Shown here in pieces: positions 11,468 through 21,950 of a stretch of 56,757 nt of DNA. Position numbers and translations under genes: made by a program. The notes beneath the pieces are model-generated. The model had not been told where the DNA came from. It made no database searches and saw nothing but the letters and a program-made list of their open reading frames with translations. Position 1 is the stretch's first letter. Each line of letters starts with the position of its first letter. This DNA comes from Hypsibius dujardini (taxonomy: Eukaryota; Tardigrada; Eutardigrada; Parachela; Hypsibiidae). The stretch spans positions 1-56,757 of the forward strand of contig LRSR01002327.1 of the NCBI GenBank assembly GCA_001579985.1, given 5' to 3'.

Positions 11468-11954
11468 TACCAAACACTTTAACTCTCTACGTTTCTGGAA
11501 GTTTGTTTTAAATCAGTGTAAAATAAATATTTATTAGTGGGCTTTTCGAAATTAATAAACTGCACCGTGGGAAATCGATTGAATATCGTAAAATATCAAA
11601 ACAATATTACTTCGATAACTTTAGCGGTCAGGAAAATGTCGTAATCTTGAAATGGACGATATTTACCCTAGCTACCGTGTTTTCAAAGGAATTATGCTCT
11701 TTAAAAAGTTGTAGACATGCCGATCTCCAAAGAAGCAGTACCATTATCATTTTAATGTTCGTTTTTATGCAGGCAATCAAGTAGAGTTCCTTTCTGTAAG
11801 ATCGTGCTCTCAGCTCGCGAGTCAGAAATCCGGAGTCAAGGTGTGAAAATGTGTTAAGTATCAACAAAGCAACAATGAAAACTCGCTCTCCATTCCGGCA
11901 ATAAATTCTTGTTCCTTATTCTTTATTCTTTATTTTATTTTATTTTAAAGTATT

Positions 11955-12068
11955 CTAGTATTCTCTGAAGAGCTGGTATTTCAACCCTTTTTCTTCTTGC
12001 TGCTTCTTGTTATACGTCTTCACCGCCTCACCAACGTCCTTCGCGTCCTCGCTCAAAAAGTGCAGCAG
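11955..12068 (-). pseudogene. 3' fragment of the RRM-like small gene (copy 1)
   Basis: Read on the minus strand this gives LLHFLSED, then AVKTYNKKQQEE and LKYQLFREY followed by a stop. It matches the last 40 residues of the 18.0-kb copy (AVKTNNKKQQEE...LKYQLFKDY). Upstream the match ends at a perfect palindrome. It abuts the end of Gr-A duplicate 2. Confidence 0.7.
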
Positions 12069-12082
12069 CTGCTGCACTTTTT
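12055..12082. repeat. 28-base perfect palindrome
   Basis: AAAAAGTGCAGCAG is followed immediately by its exact reverse complement, with no spacer. Its left arm is the coding end of the RRM-like fragment, so it probably marks a fold-back duplication junction. Confidence 0.95.
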
Positions 12083-12192
12083 TACCTATTCCGATATCGA
12101 AACTCTGCCATTTCGTTTTATGAGGTAGTACTCCCCGCTATTGTTCGTTTGCCGTCTTATTGCACTAATTTCTACTCGAACTGTTACCGTAG

Positions 12193-13423
12193 GTCGGACA
12201 ATTCGGCACGGACGCACATTCTGGAACCAAGGGAGCTGGATTTTCTAAGTTCTGCCATGAACGAAATATCCTTCCCATCGCATATAAACCGCCGCCCACG
12301 ACACCTCAGAGACTTCGGAGGATATAAAGCGAACGAGGCCCTACACTTCCTCATGTACGTTGCACCGCTACTTTTCCAGCGCCGAAGTGATGCGTGTGCT
12401 GATATACTGGATCCCAAAATGAAATATCTCATGTTGAAGTTCTCGTACGGGCTGAATATTTTATTTGCCGATCGCCATGCAGTTGATGAAGCAGCCTCAG
12501 ACGTCCTAATACTCCGTGCCAGTCAGTGTGACGTAATTTTTAAAGACTTCGTTCACCTTTTCAACAAGTATTTCGGCGACCCGGCAATGCTGTATAATAT
12601 ACACCAGCTCCTCCACCTAGCCAGGAACTATTCTTCTTGGGGTCCCGCCTACGAGTGGTCGGCCTTCGGTCATGAAAGTGGGCTCTGTAGCTTGAAGAAA
12701 CTGCAGCACGGCACAAATTCACATGTGATGGACAAGGAGGTATTGCTACACCAATTGCAATTTTCACTTGCTTAAATCTAAGAAATCTTAAAAACGTTAC
12801 CGAAAGATAATTTGCATTCACAGGTTTGCAACAAAGCTGTACAGCGCCAGGCGATCGTCAGCCTGAGCAGTTGTCGCGATGGAAATCCGGTGCGGTTTTG
12901 TGGTGCCGGTAAGCCTCGAGAGCTTCTTACGCCCGCGTGCGCCGCTGCTTTAAACATCATGCTCGAACAAAACGGCATCATCGCACACCATCACACCATA
13001 TCAGTGTACGCAAAAGCTCAGCTAGAGAACGGAATCTGCATGGAACGAGATGGCTACGCGCGAGAGACGAACCGAGACAACAGCGTTTTCCTTCTCTCTA
13101 ACTTTAAACTTGTAAAAATTCTTGACCTTGTTAAAGTGGATTGTCATTCACAAGACAAAGAGCTTAATGTTGCTTTGTGTGAGAGCATCCGGTCGCAAAG
13201 AGTTCCAATACTTTGGAAGCCAGCTTCGAATCTGGATGTTGAGACTATGAATCTTGAATACCCACTACTGTACACAGCGCCCCCTGTCGGAAATTACCGC
13301 TCAGCCATTTCAGCGCATCTGATATCAAACGAGCTTTTTATAACACCTGTATTTATTCTAAAAAGTTCAACTGGCGCGACAGTGAAGTACTCTGTCCCGG
13401 CATTTTATATGCCACATAACTGA
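12193..13423 (+). pseudogene. CACTA/EnSpm-like transposase, C-terminal part
   Basis: Two exons (12193-12739 and 12824-13423) join in frame through an 84-base GT-AG intron and run to a stop at 13421-13423. They align along their length with the C-terminal part of the minus-strand transposase at 31.4-32.7 kb: a helical region (LRDFGGYKANEALHFLMYVA), then NIHQLLHLARN with a following HGT motif, then a beta-rich tail. The DDE core and zinc finger are missing, so this copy is 5'-truncated and not autonomous. The first exon is preceded by a fair acceptor (TTACCGTAG). The open frame starts at 12149 with no ATG. Confidence 0.65.
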
Positions 13424-14616
13424 AAAAAATAAATGCATCTAGCAATCAGATATCTGAAAACTAAACCATAACTCGTGTCCGAGAAAGCAATACCCGTTGC
13501 TGTATGCAGCGCCCCCTGTAGGGAATTAACGACCCAGGAATAAGTGTAACTGTCAAATATCTGAAAACAGAAGCGAAAGTACAAAATGGTAGACGAACGC
13601 ACAGCCGTGTGTCAAAGAAGCTGTAAATCAGAACATAAGTTTCAAAGCCGGTTCCTAACGAACGAACGCATCGTACAATAAGCGACAGGAAAAAGTAGAA
13701 GGGAGGGTCCGAGCGATAGGCAAAAGGGGCGGACAAGGGGTTAGATAAACACAATCAGTGAATCAACCAGCGAAGCTGCACCGCTTGTTTTGTGGTTACT
13801 TTAAAATCGTTTTAAAGTCACAGGTTGATTAGTTGATTGCGTTCAACTACTCTGCCCCACACCTTTTGCCCATCGCTCGGACCCTCCATTCAACTTTTTC
13901 TTGTCGTTTACTCTAGTATGATAGCATCGGCTCTCCTAGTAAACAAATTTCATCACGTCAAAGCTCTTCAGATATCTGATTTGCGTTAATATCCGAGAAA
14001 CAAGTTTTATCAAGCAATCGATCTAAATCCAATCTAATAAAGTGCTTTGTCAAAAATAAAACAATCAACTGATTATTTCCACCAAGAACAAAACTCAATC
14101 GAACAAGGGCAGCTAATCAATCAACCAATTCAAGGGTAACATGTCTTAAATACTCACCCGGATCATAAATGCAATCTACTTCCATCTCACCGTGTTTCAG
14201 CGTGCTGAGCTTTTTGGAGATAAATTGACAAAATGGCCAGAGGGCATCCGAAATTTGACGAACAGAATGTCGGCACTTATGAACTAATGGCCTTCAGCCA
14301 TGATATGTTGTACAGTACTCTCCAACACAACAATCAGTGGAAATGAATTTGAAAGCACAGAAAAATCGGAAAGTGATCAGATATCTGAAACCGACAGAGG
14401 CAAGAAAACGAAATTTTGTGCAGTGTGCTGTGTGCAACGCACAACAGAAAATTGCGTATCGCACGTCTTGCGCATTTTGCACCGGAAATTCGGATTTTTA
14501 GTTAACAATATTTTTTTTCCGGCTTGGAGGGTCTTGCATATTGTGTGCATAATTACAATATACGGACAATCTCGTTTTATATAAAAACAATATCGAATCA
14601 CGCGACATGTCATTAG
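13424..14616. other. No gene recognised; MITE and scattered ATATCTGA motifs
   Basis: Besides the MITE at 13679-13910, the palindromic word TCAGATATCTGA or part of it occurs near 13447, 13554, 13970 and 14377. CAGCGCCCCCTGT at 13279 recurs at 13505. No exon-like frame is seen. Confidence 0.3.
13679..13910. mobile_element. MITE with TA ends, family I
   Basis: Inverted ends TAAGCGACAGGAAAAAGT (left) and TAAACGACAAGAAAAAGT (right, read inward) continue into GAAGGGAGGGTCCGAGCGAT / GAATGGAGGGTCCGAGCGAT. 232 bases, no coding capacity. A shorter relative lies at 52344-52476. The TA flanks suggest Tc1/mariner mobilisation. Confidence 0.8.
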
Positions 14617-14912
14617 GGCAGGGCTGCGCAACGGAATTGTCCGTTGTGGGTCAACATTTCGACGGTAAAGTCCTTGTTAAGACCGACCGACTTTAAATCG
14701 TCCCGTGCGTCATCTTCAATAGATTTTTCGTCAGCTGTCGGTTCCAGCCCGCTGACCAAGATAGTCCTGCAAGCGAACACGTGGAACCATAATTGTTACT
14801 GCTGCAAACTCCCCGGCACATCTGGTAATGTAATGTCTTACGTACCCAGGCACTCCAGGGCGCTGATCCTCGATATCTTGCAGTATTTGAGGACGTTCCG
14901 AGGCCTGAGCAT
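14617..14912 (-). pseudogene. RRM-like small gene, 3'-truncated (copy 2)
   Basis: The first exon reads MLRPRNVLKYCKISRISALE, nearly identical to the 18.4-kb copy, and uses the same donor. The second exon reads ILVSGLEPTADEKSIEDD, then KSVGLNKDFTVEMLTHNG. After RCAAL it leaves the family sequence and no C-terminal KYQLF tail follows. Flanks are duplicated too: 14620-15420 matches 18130-18930, so the copy arose by segmental duplication. The Gr-B fragment follows at 15.5 kb. Confidence 0.7.
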
Positions 14913-15243
14913 CCTATAAATGTTTTATTGATTTTATTGATTTCGAATTAAATTCCGGCCTGCGGTGTGCTAATTAAAACTATTTTTTACAAAATGAAAA
15001 AGCCATTGTGTAAGGAATTAGAACAACTCTCTTAATGTTTCAAGTAATCTACAAATGATGTGCTGGAATTTCAGTAAATTATAGTTTCAACTCAAATCCC
15101 CCTGCAGTTTATTCAAATACCATTGTATTTATTTGTATTTTGATTTGAATTTTAGCATTTGAAGGGAAACAAGTACTTACTTCGTTTAAAATCAAATGCT
15201 AGGTGTTCCAGCATTTGGTATTAAAAATATATTTCAAATCTAT

Positions 15244-15424
15244 TTAACTCTCTGGAGATTGGGTGTTTAGACCCCCCCCCCCGCCTTGCGGACGACGTTG
15301 ATCCCTTTTAGGATTACTCAGAACCGACCACTCCGGTCATTACGGTCAGACGTTCGTCTTGAGATCAGATAGATCTCATCATAGTTAGATCAAACGGCTT
15401 TGGATCACGTAAATCGGCGTAAAA
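15244..15424. mobile_element. TTAA-ended MITE, truncated copy
   Basis: It begins TTAACTCTCTGGAGATTGGG like the complete copy at 18755-19012 and contains the same poly-C run. It is cut at about 15424, where another dispersed repeat (AAGCTAGTATAAATCGGCG) begins. Confidence 0.7.
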
Positions 15425-15545
15425 AAGCTAGTATAAATCGGCGAGGCATGGAAAAAAAGAAATCAGAAATTTTCCGAAGACGTACGTATAATATATTATT
15501 TATTAATTATTATATATAATATTTCAATTATTAAATATTGAATTT
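15425..15545. repeat. Dispersed 120-base repeat, copy 1 (partner at 21.74 kb)
   Basis: GCTAGTATAAATCGGCGAG through TATTTATTAATTATTATATA is nearly identical to 21739-21856 in the same orientation. Confidence 0.85.
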
Positions 15546-16660
15546 TTTCGAACAAAATTATTTTTACAGTACTCGAACAGAAAAGAATGGAAACAAAGAG
15601 ATCGGTACATATTACTTCTTGTCAAGGACCAAATGGAACCATTGAAACAAATGGAACAAAGAATGTTGCCACCAACTGAAGCAAAACGGAACAACAATAA
15701 AGAACAAAACGATTTGTGGCAGTGTTTGAAAGAAACAGAACAAAACAGAGCACAGTGCTAAAGCTGAGTTCATATCCCACCTGGAACAAAGAATTTTGCC
15801 GCCAACTGGAACACAGCAGTACAAACTATAGAACAGTACTATTTCTGGCAGTATTTAAAAGGAACAAAGAAATACAGAACACATTGGTAAAGCTGAATTG
15901 ATATCCCACCTGGTACCTGGCCAGAACCGAATTGGATGAATTAAACAAGCCAGAAAAAAGGGTGTTCTTACCGAAAATTTTGAAACGACGAAGAAAAAAA
16001 TGTTGGAGGAGTACTTACAGGGCGCAAGAGCACGAACGAATTGAAAGAAAATACGTCATACCTTGTACTACAGTACAAGAACAGAACCAAATACACCAGA
16101 GGAACAAGCAGAGGTCTTACCGAAAATAATCTCTAACATGAAACAAAAACTGAACAAAAAAAGAACAAAATGAATAGAGTGGAACACAAAACCAAATGGA
16201 GCAAACGATGTATCCAACAAGAACAGAATGAAACGAATGGAAGAGATTTGAATAAGTTGGTATAAAGAAAATTCGTACCGCATCCGACAAGGAGAGAAGG
16301 CCATTCGTGATGCAAAATAAGCTGACCAGATACAGAACACTCGACGCGCCCATTCGGAAATCCTGGTATTATGTACCGCTAAAGCCCTCGCTAACGACGC
16401 AAGTCAAACAAACAATGTCAGTTGCGAAAATCACCGTAATCAAAATCCCCAGCTCCTTTTGAACATATTCCGCAATTGCCAAGACATTTTGGCGAGCGGC
16501 CTAGATTTTGGAAAGCTTCACGGCGATCATTGTCGTCCCACCTCTCCTGTGGACATGCTCAATCAGTCGGCGACACGTGTCCGCCAGGTTGCTGCAAGCG
16601 TCCACCAGAAACATCGCTAGAAATCCAGTTTGTCAAAAAACATCCCTAGAACATCCCAGT
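15538..16660 (-). pseudogene. Gr-B duplicate, partial receptor fragment
   Basis: It matches 41184-42230, that is Gr-B intron 1 and the last third of Gr-B exon 1. On the minus strand it still reads SVLYLVSLFCITNGLLSLSD before the conserved donor. Exons 2 and 3 and the 5' two thirds of exon 1 are absent, and the fragment ends at about 16660. The intron part keeps the unusual GAACAAAA-rich texture. The RRM-like copy 2 sits beyond its 3' end, as copy 4 does next to intact Gr-B, so the block was duplicated together. Confidence 0.8.
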
Positions 16661-17159
16661 TTGTAAAAAAAAACAGCACCACCTTGCCAAAGAAGTTGCT
16701 ACATAGTATATTGCCTGACGTCCACATCAAATTACGAAAGACCGAAATAAATACAATGTCTATTTTCAATTACACATAAAGCAAGTCATTTATTTGAATA
16801 AAACGAAAGATACTTTGCTTAATATCGCAGCATAGTAAAAAATTAAAAATTGAATTGAATTGAAATCAAATAAAAAAAATGAAATAGACAAAATACAATC
16901 GGCGACAGAGTCATTTGATATTCCGCTTTCTATATATCAGTGCAATATCGCCCTAACAAGTTTTTTACGGCCCGAAAAACATTTTCAAGGCCTTTTTCGG
17001 ACTTTATTTGGGTCTTAATTTGTTCCACTTTTGGTGCTCTTAAACGGTTTTTATTTTGGCCGCTTCGCTAACTTTGTCTATCGCAGAAGAATACAATTTA
17101 TACACGGGGACAAATTTGTACTTTATTCACATGTGTACTATTGAGACAAAAAAGTTCAG

Positions 17160-17335
17160 GCTGGGGTGGGGATTGAACCGCGGACCTCCTGCAAGGTCTG
17201 GACTACCTGTTCAAACTACACAATTTTAACAGGACGCGCGCATCAAAGTGTACCTGTTTCAAAGCAAGTGCAGAGATATACAGTATAACTGTGCCCTAAC
17301 CATCAAACCATTAAGCCACGACCGCCAGTACCAGT
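17160..17335 (-). ncRNA. tRNA-like sequence with Pol III A and B boxes
   Basis: On the minus strand TGGCTTAATGG (A-box-like) lies near 17326-17316 and GGTTCAATCCCC (B-box-like) near 17182-17171. The spacing of about 140 bases is too long for a plain tRNA and the acceptor arms pair poorly. A tRNA-derived element or tRNA pseudogene is more likely than a working tRNA. Confidence 0.3.
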
Positions 17336-17454
17336 TTAAATTTGTTTATCAACCCCCGGAAAAGACAAGAATATTCAAAATTTAAAACAAATCTGAATAT
17401 AATAGATATACATATATCATACATATTATAATATGACTTTAGTATCGAGACAAA

Positions 17455-17580
17455 ATGAGTGAGAGTGGCAGCTCCGTCGCAAATGGCGGGGACCGCTCAG
17501 ATGACAATGAAGGTATTTTTGACTTGGAACAGACAGGCTCCCAAGAAGCGGAGGAGCTTTACCAACCAACCATGTACTAG
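17455..17580 (+). CDS. Small acidic ORF inside the insertion
   Basis: An ATG opens 41 codons reading MSESGSSVANGGDRSDDNEG and ending in a Glu-rich stretch before TAG. The composition (Ser/Gly/Asp/Glu) looks protein-like rather than random, and a GT follows the GAAG at 17510, so it may be the first exon of a transposon-encoded protein. No family is recognised. Confidence 0.25.
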   Translation: MSESGSSVANGGDRSDDNEGIFDLEQTGSQEAEELYQPTMY

Positions 17581-18003
17581 GGATCAGTCCGCTTTCTGAT
17601 TTATTTTTACCTTACTTTTTGGCAAATTTTTCGACGGGCTAATGTCATACCGTTTGATGGCCATCACTTACGGCCACGCTGTGGCTTACACCGCCTACTG
17701 CTAGACCGTCCCGCCACTCTTCCTCGTCGGGATGGTTTTCGCACTCGGCTATTTATTCGCCAATCTAGGAGCAGAATTGAAAAAAATTTCCAAGCAGAGT
17801 AATCCAAAAAAAAAAAAACCGTTGACACATTTCACGTCCTCTGCCGTATTTATATGGGACTTTAGTGCCGACCCAAGAAAGAACAAAACTTGGTGGCAAG
17901 AAATCTATAAAGAACGTTTCTATACGGCTTAAAAAAGGCGTTACACCCCTTCAGCCTTCTCGAATAAACTCAAATAAACTAATAAACGTGTTTGGAAGTT
18001 ATT

Positions 18004-18423
18004 CTAATAATCTTTGAAGAGCTGGTATTTCAACTCTTTTTGTATCTTCTTGTTGATTTCTGCATCTTCTTCTTGTTGCTTCTTGTTATTCGTCTTCACC
18101 GCCACGGCAAGGTCGCTCGAAAAGTGCAGCAGGATCACGCCACGGAATTTTTCGTTGTGGTACAACATTTCGACGGTAAAGTCCTTCTTAAGACCGACCG
18201 ACTTTAGACTCTCCCGCAGTTTTTCACGGATGAACCCCTGGTCAGAACTCGGTTCCAGCCCGCGGACCAAGAAAATCCTGCAAACGAACACGTGGAACCA
18301 TAATTGTTACTGCTGCAAACTCCCCGGCACATCTGGTAATGTAATGTCTTACGTACCCAGGCACTCCAGGGCGCTGATCCTCGATATGTTGCCGTATTTG
18401 AGGACGTTTCCAGGCCTCAGCAT
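18004..18423 (-). CDS. Small RRM-like protein, best copy of a repeated gene
   Basis: Two exons (18353-18423 and 18004-18277) joined by a GT-AG intron (phase 2) encode 114 residues from an ATG at 18423. Exon 2 has the pattern of an RRM-type beta-alpha-beta fold: an RNP2-like strand (IFLVRGLEP), a helix (FIREKLRESLKSVG), a strand with FTVEML, then FRGVILLHF, and a charged Lys/Gln/Glu coil ending KYQLFKDY. The canonical RNP1 aromatic motif is not evident, so RNA binding is inferred from layout only. Three partial copies lie on the same strand (11.96, 14.62 and 40.15 kb), each beside a Gr gene or fragment. I do not recognise the family. Confidence 0.5.
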
Positions 18424-18754
18424 TCTATAAATTTGTTATTGATTTTATTAATTTCGAATTAAATTTCGGCCTGCGATGTGCTAATTAAAACTATATTTTA
18501 CAAAATGAAAAAGCCATTGTGTAAGGAATTAGAACAACTCTCGTAATGTTTCAAGTAATCTACAAATGATGTGCTGGAATTTCAGTAAAGTATAGATTCA
18601 ACTCAAATCCCCCTGCAGTTTATTCAAATACCATTGTATTTATTTGTATTTTGATTTGAATTTTAGCATTTGAAGGGAAACAAGTACATATTTCGTTTAA
18701 AATCAAATGCTAGTTGTTCCAGCATTTGGTATTAAAAATATATTTCAAATCTAT

Positions 18755-19012
18755 TTAACTCTCTGGAGATTGGGTGTTTTGACCCCCCCCCCGCCCCTTG
18801 AGGACAAGATTGATCCCTTTCAGAATCATCCGGGACCAAGCACTTCTGGTCAATACCTTCAGAATTTTGTTTTGAAATCAGACAGATTTTATCATAGATA
18901 GATCAAACGGCTTTGGATCACGAAAATCGGACTAAAATTTGAATTGTAATTGTAGGGCTAATTTTACCGCAAAAGTGATCCTAAGTAAACACATCCGTCC
19001 CCAGAGAGTTAA
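18755..19012. mobile_element. MITE with TTAA target site (piggyBac-like)
   Basis: TTAACTCTCTGG at the left and its inverse CCAGAGAGTTAA at the right bound 258 bases. The TTAA at each end is the target duplication typical of piggyBac. No ORF; a poly-C run lies at 18782-18791. A truncated copy lies at 15244-15424. Confidence 0.7.
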
Positions 19013-19116
19013 CAGGATGCTAATTGAAAACAAGGGCTGAAATAAATCGCTACAATACGTACTTGAAGCTGCAACATCTTTCAAATTAAACTTTTTTTTA
19101 TTAATAATAACAATGT

Positions 19117-21061
19117 TTATTTTAGTAATAATAGTTTCTGAAGTTTCCGAAATGTTGATTCAGATGAAATTACTAAAGTGGCACTAACCTTGGACACGGT
19201 GATGTTTGTAACGGTGAGCTCATTGCCGCCGAGTCTGTGGAACTTCCCCTTGCGGAATTCCTTGGCCTCGGCAGCGTTTTCAAATCCCATGGAGATTTCG
19301 CATTCTAACGCAGGATTGTTCGGACCCTTGTCCACGTGGCAGATTGTAAACTTCATGTACGTTAGCAAGTCCACCCGGTTCTTACGAACGTAGTAGATAA
19401 CATTCTTCATGGACAGCTCCAGCGGTGTATTGTACATGTAGTTTTTTTTCTCTTCAAACAGGCCCTCGTACCTGTGTGAATGTGACCCGAATGTAATATG
19501 AATAACGCGGAACATAAAACACCAGAGGCAACTTACTTGGTTTTGGTCTTTTTATTCTCGATTATCTCCTCGTACTCAATCCAATAGGGGTCCTACAGAC
19601 ACGCGTCACATTGATAAGTCATAACATTGCATCATTCATATTAATTAAAGTTAACTAAGGTTACTGAAGTAAAATCATATTACTGAAAATAACGTTAAAT
19701 TTTATTATATTATGAGAAGAATTAATTATAAAATCTTTATTTTCTGAAATTTTAAATCAACGATTACTGTACTCACATTAAATTACATTATATAATTGTA
19801 AATAAAAAAAGTGACTAAAAAAAATTGCGATAAAAGTTCAATTTATGATAAAAATGAATTTTAAAAATTATAGTAGCCTTTTCCGATTACCAACTCCCAA
19901 AACGGGCACTTCGTAACACTCACCGTGCCAGGGATAATCTCAGTTTTTATTTCCTTCTTTAACTTGGTGATGAGAATAATTCCTTTTCTTCTTCTATGCA
20001 CATCTTTAAATATACAAATGGGGGAAAACACAGGGACTATTATCATCCCAATTAACACAACTTGAAACGTAAAATAGAACTCGTAAGTTAAATTAAATTA
20101 AAAATACTTTCTTAAATGCCGCCAATTTACCTTTCCGCCATGGCCAACAACAGAAGGTTTGAACAGGCTGCCACCACCGGTCGCATTAGCACGGGGGTCT
20201 CTAGGCACGTATTTATTGACATTCAGAGGAAGGCGCTCCCGACCTGGACCCAGCTTAACCACATAGCTCATGGTAGAATTCTTCTTCAATTCCTGTCCAG
20301 CTTTCTTGAGAGACTTATCCATGACGTCGCGGTTGACTTGATAGGAACTATGAATGTAGTCGTCCTGGGAGCATAAATATGCCAAAACATATTACTGAGG
20401 ATAGAATTGGAGCAGTGCCCTAAATTTTCGGCAGTCAATGCCATGTGGCAAAACTAAAATTTAAGCATAAGCTATAAATAAATAAGTTTCGCAAAAAAAT
20501 GTACCTGGCTTAGTTTTTTTTGGCTGACTAAAACAAACTCAACAAAAGATATATTTACTGGCACCTAGTACTAAATTCAGGTGGACAACATAGCAATAAA
20601 CAGTTACTGATAAATTACTTGACCAAACATTGACCACAATGTTCGTAAAGAAAGCAAACTGAATTAAAAACGTTTAGTATTTTACTAAAAATTGGAGCAA
20701 AAAAATGGACTTAAAATTAGAGAGCTGATTTCGACTAAAAGTAATGATTTCGAACAGAAACTTCGATTACGAAATGCAAAAAATTTAAAATCGTTAGAAA
20801 TCGAATTTCATTTGGCGAAAAAAAATTCTACAATTAATCAATCACTTTACATGATGCAGGAAATCGTTCGATTTTTGTCGGTTTGTCAGTATTTCCGGCA
20901 TTTTAACAAAATCCCATCTCTTCCCATTTTTATATCGACCCCACTTTCTATAGGACGAACAAAAAAAGCGACAATTGGGGGAAAACACAGGGACCACTTA
21001 AATGCCGAAGATTTACCTTCTTGACATGACTTACAATACGACCGCCGTGATTTTGATCCAT
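19117..21061 (-). CDS. Five-exon gene of unknown family
   Basis: Exons 21017-21061, 20131-20364, 19924-19962, 19537-19592 and 19117-19471 join with matching phases (0,0,0,2) into 242 residues, from ATG at 21061 to TAA at 19117-19119. An AATAAA hexamer overlaps the stop and another follows. The protein is basic at the N terminus (KKAGQELKK), has a Gly/Pro/Asn-rich middle (YVPRDPRANATGGGSLFKP), a WIEYEEIIENKK segment, and ends in an alpha/beta-looking part (LLTYMKFTICHVDKG, MGFENAAEAKEFRKGKF, LGGNELTVTNI) that could be a ferredoxin-like/RRM-like fold. No signal peptide or membrane helix. Probably intracellular; function unknown. Exon 3 (39 bases) is the least certain. Confidence 0.6.
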
Positions 21062-21950
21062 TGGTGATGAGAAGTGGTGAACTGAAAGTTTAAGCAGATT
21101 TTTTATTTATTTTTTACTTGAAAACACCCCCCAAAAAGGTGTACAAAAGGTGAAAAAAGCAGTTAATTTACAATTTATTTAAATTACAATTATTTACAAT
21201 TTATTTAAATTATTTGTCCCTACAGGGATAATTTGGTGAAGGGTACGCAATAGGCACGGCCCGGGTTGGTTCAAATTTACGGGTAGGGCAGAAAAGTGTC
21301 CCTTACGATCGCGAGCATACGGTATAATCGAACTCGTACTGAAAGAAACGATGGCTCATACTTGAGCCGGATATCCGAGATAACCGGTTCATATACAGAG
21401 CTCATTCGAGAGTTCGGCTCATAAAAAGGTAAGTATAATTATTTTGTGTGTCAATGACTCACAATTATGGCATTACAAATTCACCGGTGAATGGGGATGA
21501 CGTGATTTATAGTGTATCTGTCGCGCATAAGAAAAAATGCAACAGGTCGAGGTCGATGGGAAAGAAAGGAAGTGTATAATCGTGCGTTAGACGCATTAGA
21601 CCCTTAACAGGTTTGTCCGCTGATGACACATGTACACCCTGTTGGGCGATGCATGATATTCGCGTGTTAAAAAAAAACATAATAATTATTAATAATTAAG
21701 TTATATGTTAATAACTGATAACAAGGAGTGAAGGGAAAAGCTAGTATAAATCGGCGAGCATGGGAAAAAAGAAATCAGAAATTTTCCGAAGACGTACGTA
21801 TAATATATTATTTATTAATTATTATATATGATATTTTAATTACTAAATATTGAATACTAGATAATAAATAATAATCGGTCTAAATAACAAAGAATGTCCA
21901 AGTGATTCTGAATTCGGCACTTGAAAAACTCCCCAATTGAGACTGACAGG
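21062..21950. other. Upstream region of the five-exon gene; transposon ends, no gene
   Basis: It includes a solitary MITE-like end at about 21230-21310 (AAGTGTCCCTTACGATCGCG), resembling the right end of the 35.3-kb MITE, and the 120-base dispersed repeat at 21739-21856. No coding signal. Confidence 0.3.
21739..21856. repeat. Dispersed 120-base repeat, copy 2
   Basis: Nearly identical to 15425-15545, including GAAATTTTCCGAAGACGTACG or a one-base variant and the following ATTA-rich tract. Confidence 0.85.

Larger units (their letters stand above)
9477..11905 (+). pseudogene. Gr-A duplicate 2, internally deleted and transposon-interrupted
   Basis: 9655-9952 matches Gr-A intron 1. At 9953-10055 only the two ends of exon 2 remain: LMSHRLME is fused directly to VYFFSACTIVQGILRI, removing about 370 bases. 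The intron 2 match then breaks at 10092, where a 1.37-kb transposon sits, and resumes at 11470 (CCAAACACTTTAA). 11761-11905 matches exon 3 with indels and in-frame stops. Exon 4 is absent. It cannot encode a receptor. It is a local direct duplicate of the gene at 5766-7981. Confidence 0.85.
16932..17587. mobile_element. Insertion flanked by 10-base direct repeats
   Basis: TCCGCTTTCT occurs at 16922-16931 and again at 17588-17597. Gr-A intron 1 (near 6640) and duplicate 2 (near 9908) have it once, so the 656 bases between are an insertion with target-site duplication. It holds a tRNA-like split promoter on the minus strand and a 42-codon ORF. No clear terminal inverted repeat is seen. A SINE-like or a 9-10-base-duplication DNA element are both possible. 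Confidence 0.7.
16708..17830 (+). pseudogene. Gr-A duplicate 3, with stop codon and insertion
   Basis: 16708-16931 and 17588-17628 match the Gr-A-type intron 1 of duplicate 2. 17629-17810 matches exon 2 (LMSYRLMAITYGHAVAYTAY) but the Trp codon TGG after CysTyrCys is TAG, the splice acceptor AG has become CG, and the copy ends at a poly-A run at 17806. It is split by a 656-base insertion at 16932-17587 flanked by a 10-base repeat. Confidence 0.85.

Noticed and set aside
17160-17335. Functional intron-containing tRNA
   Set aside because: The boxes are about 140 bases apart and the acceptor arms pair poorly.
18004-19117. Joining the five-exon gene to the RRM-like gene as one transcript
   Set aside because: The five-exon gene has its own stop and AATAAA, and phases do not match across the gap; the RRM-like gene has its own ATG.
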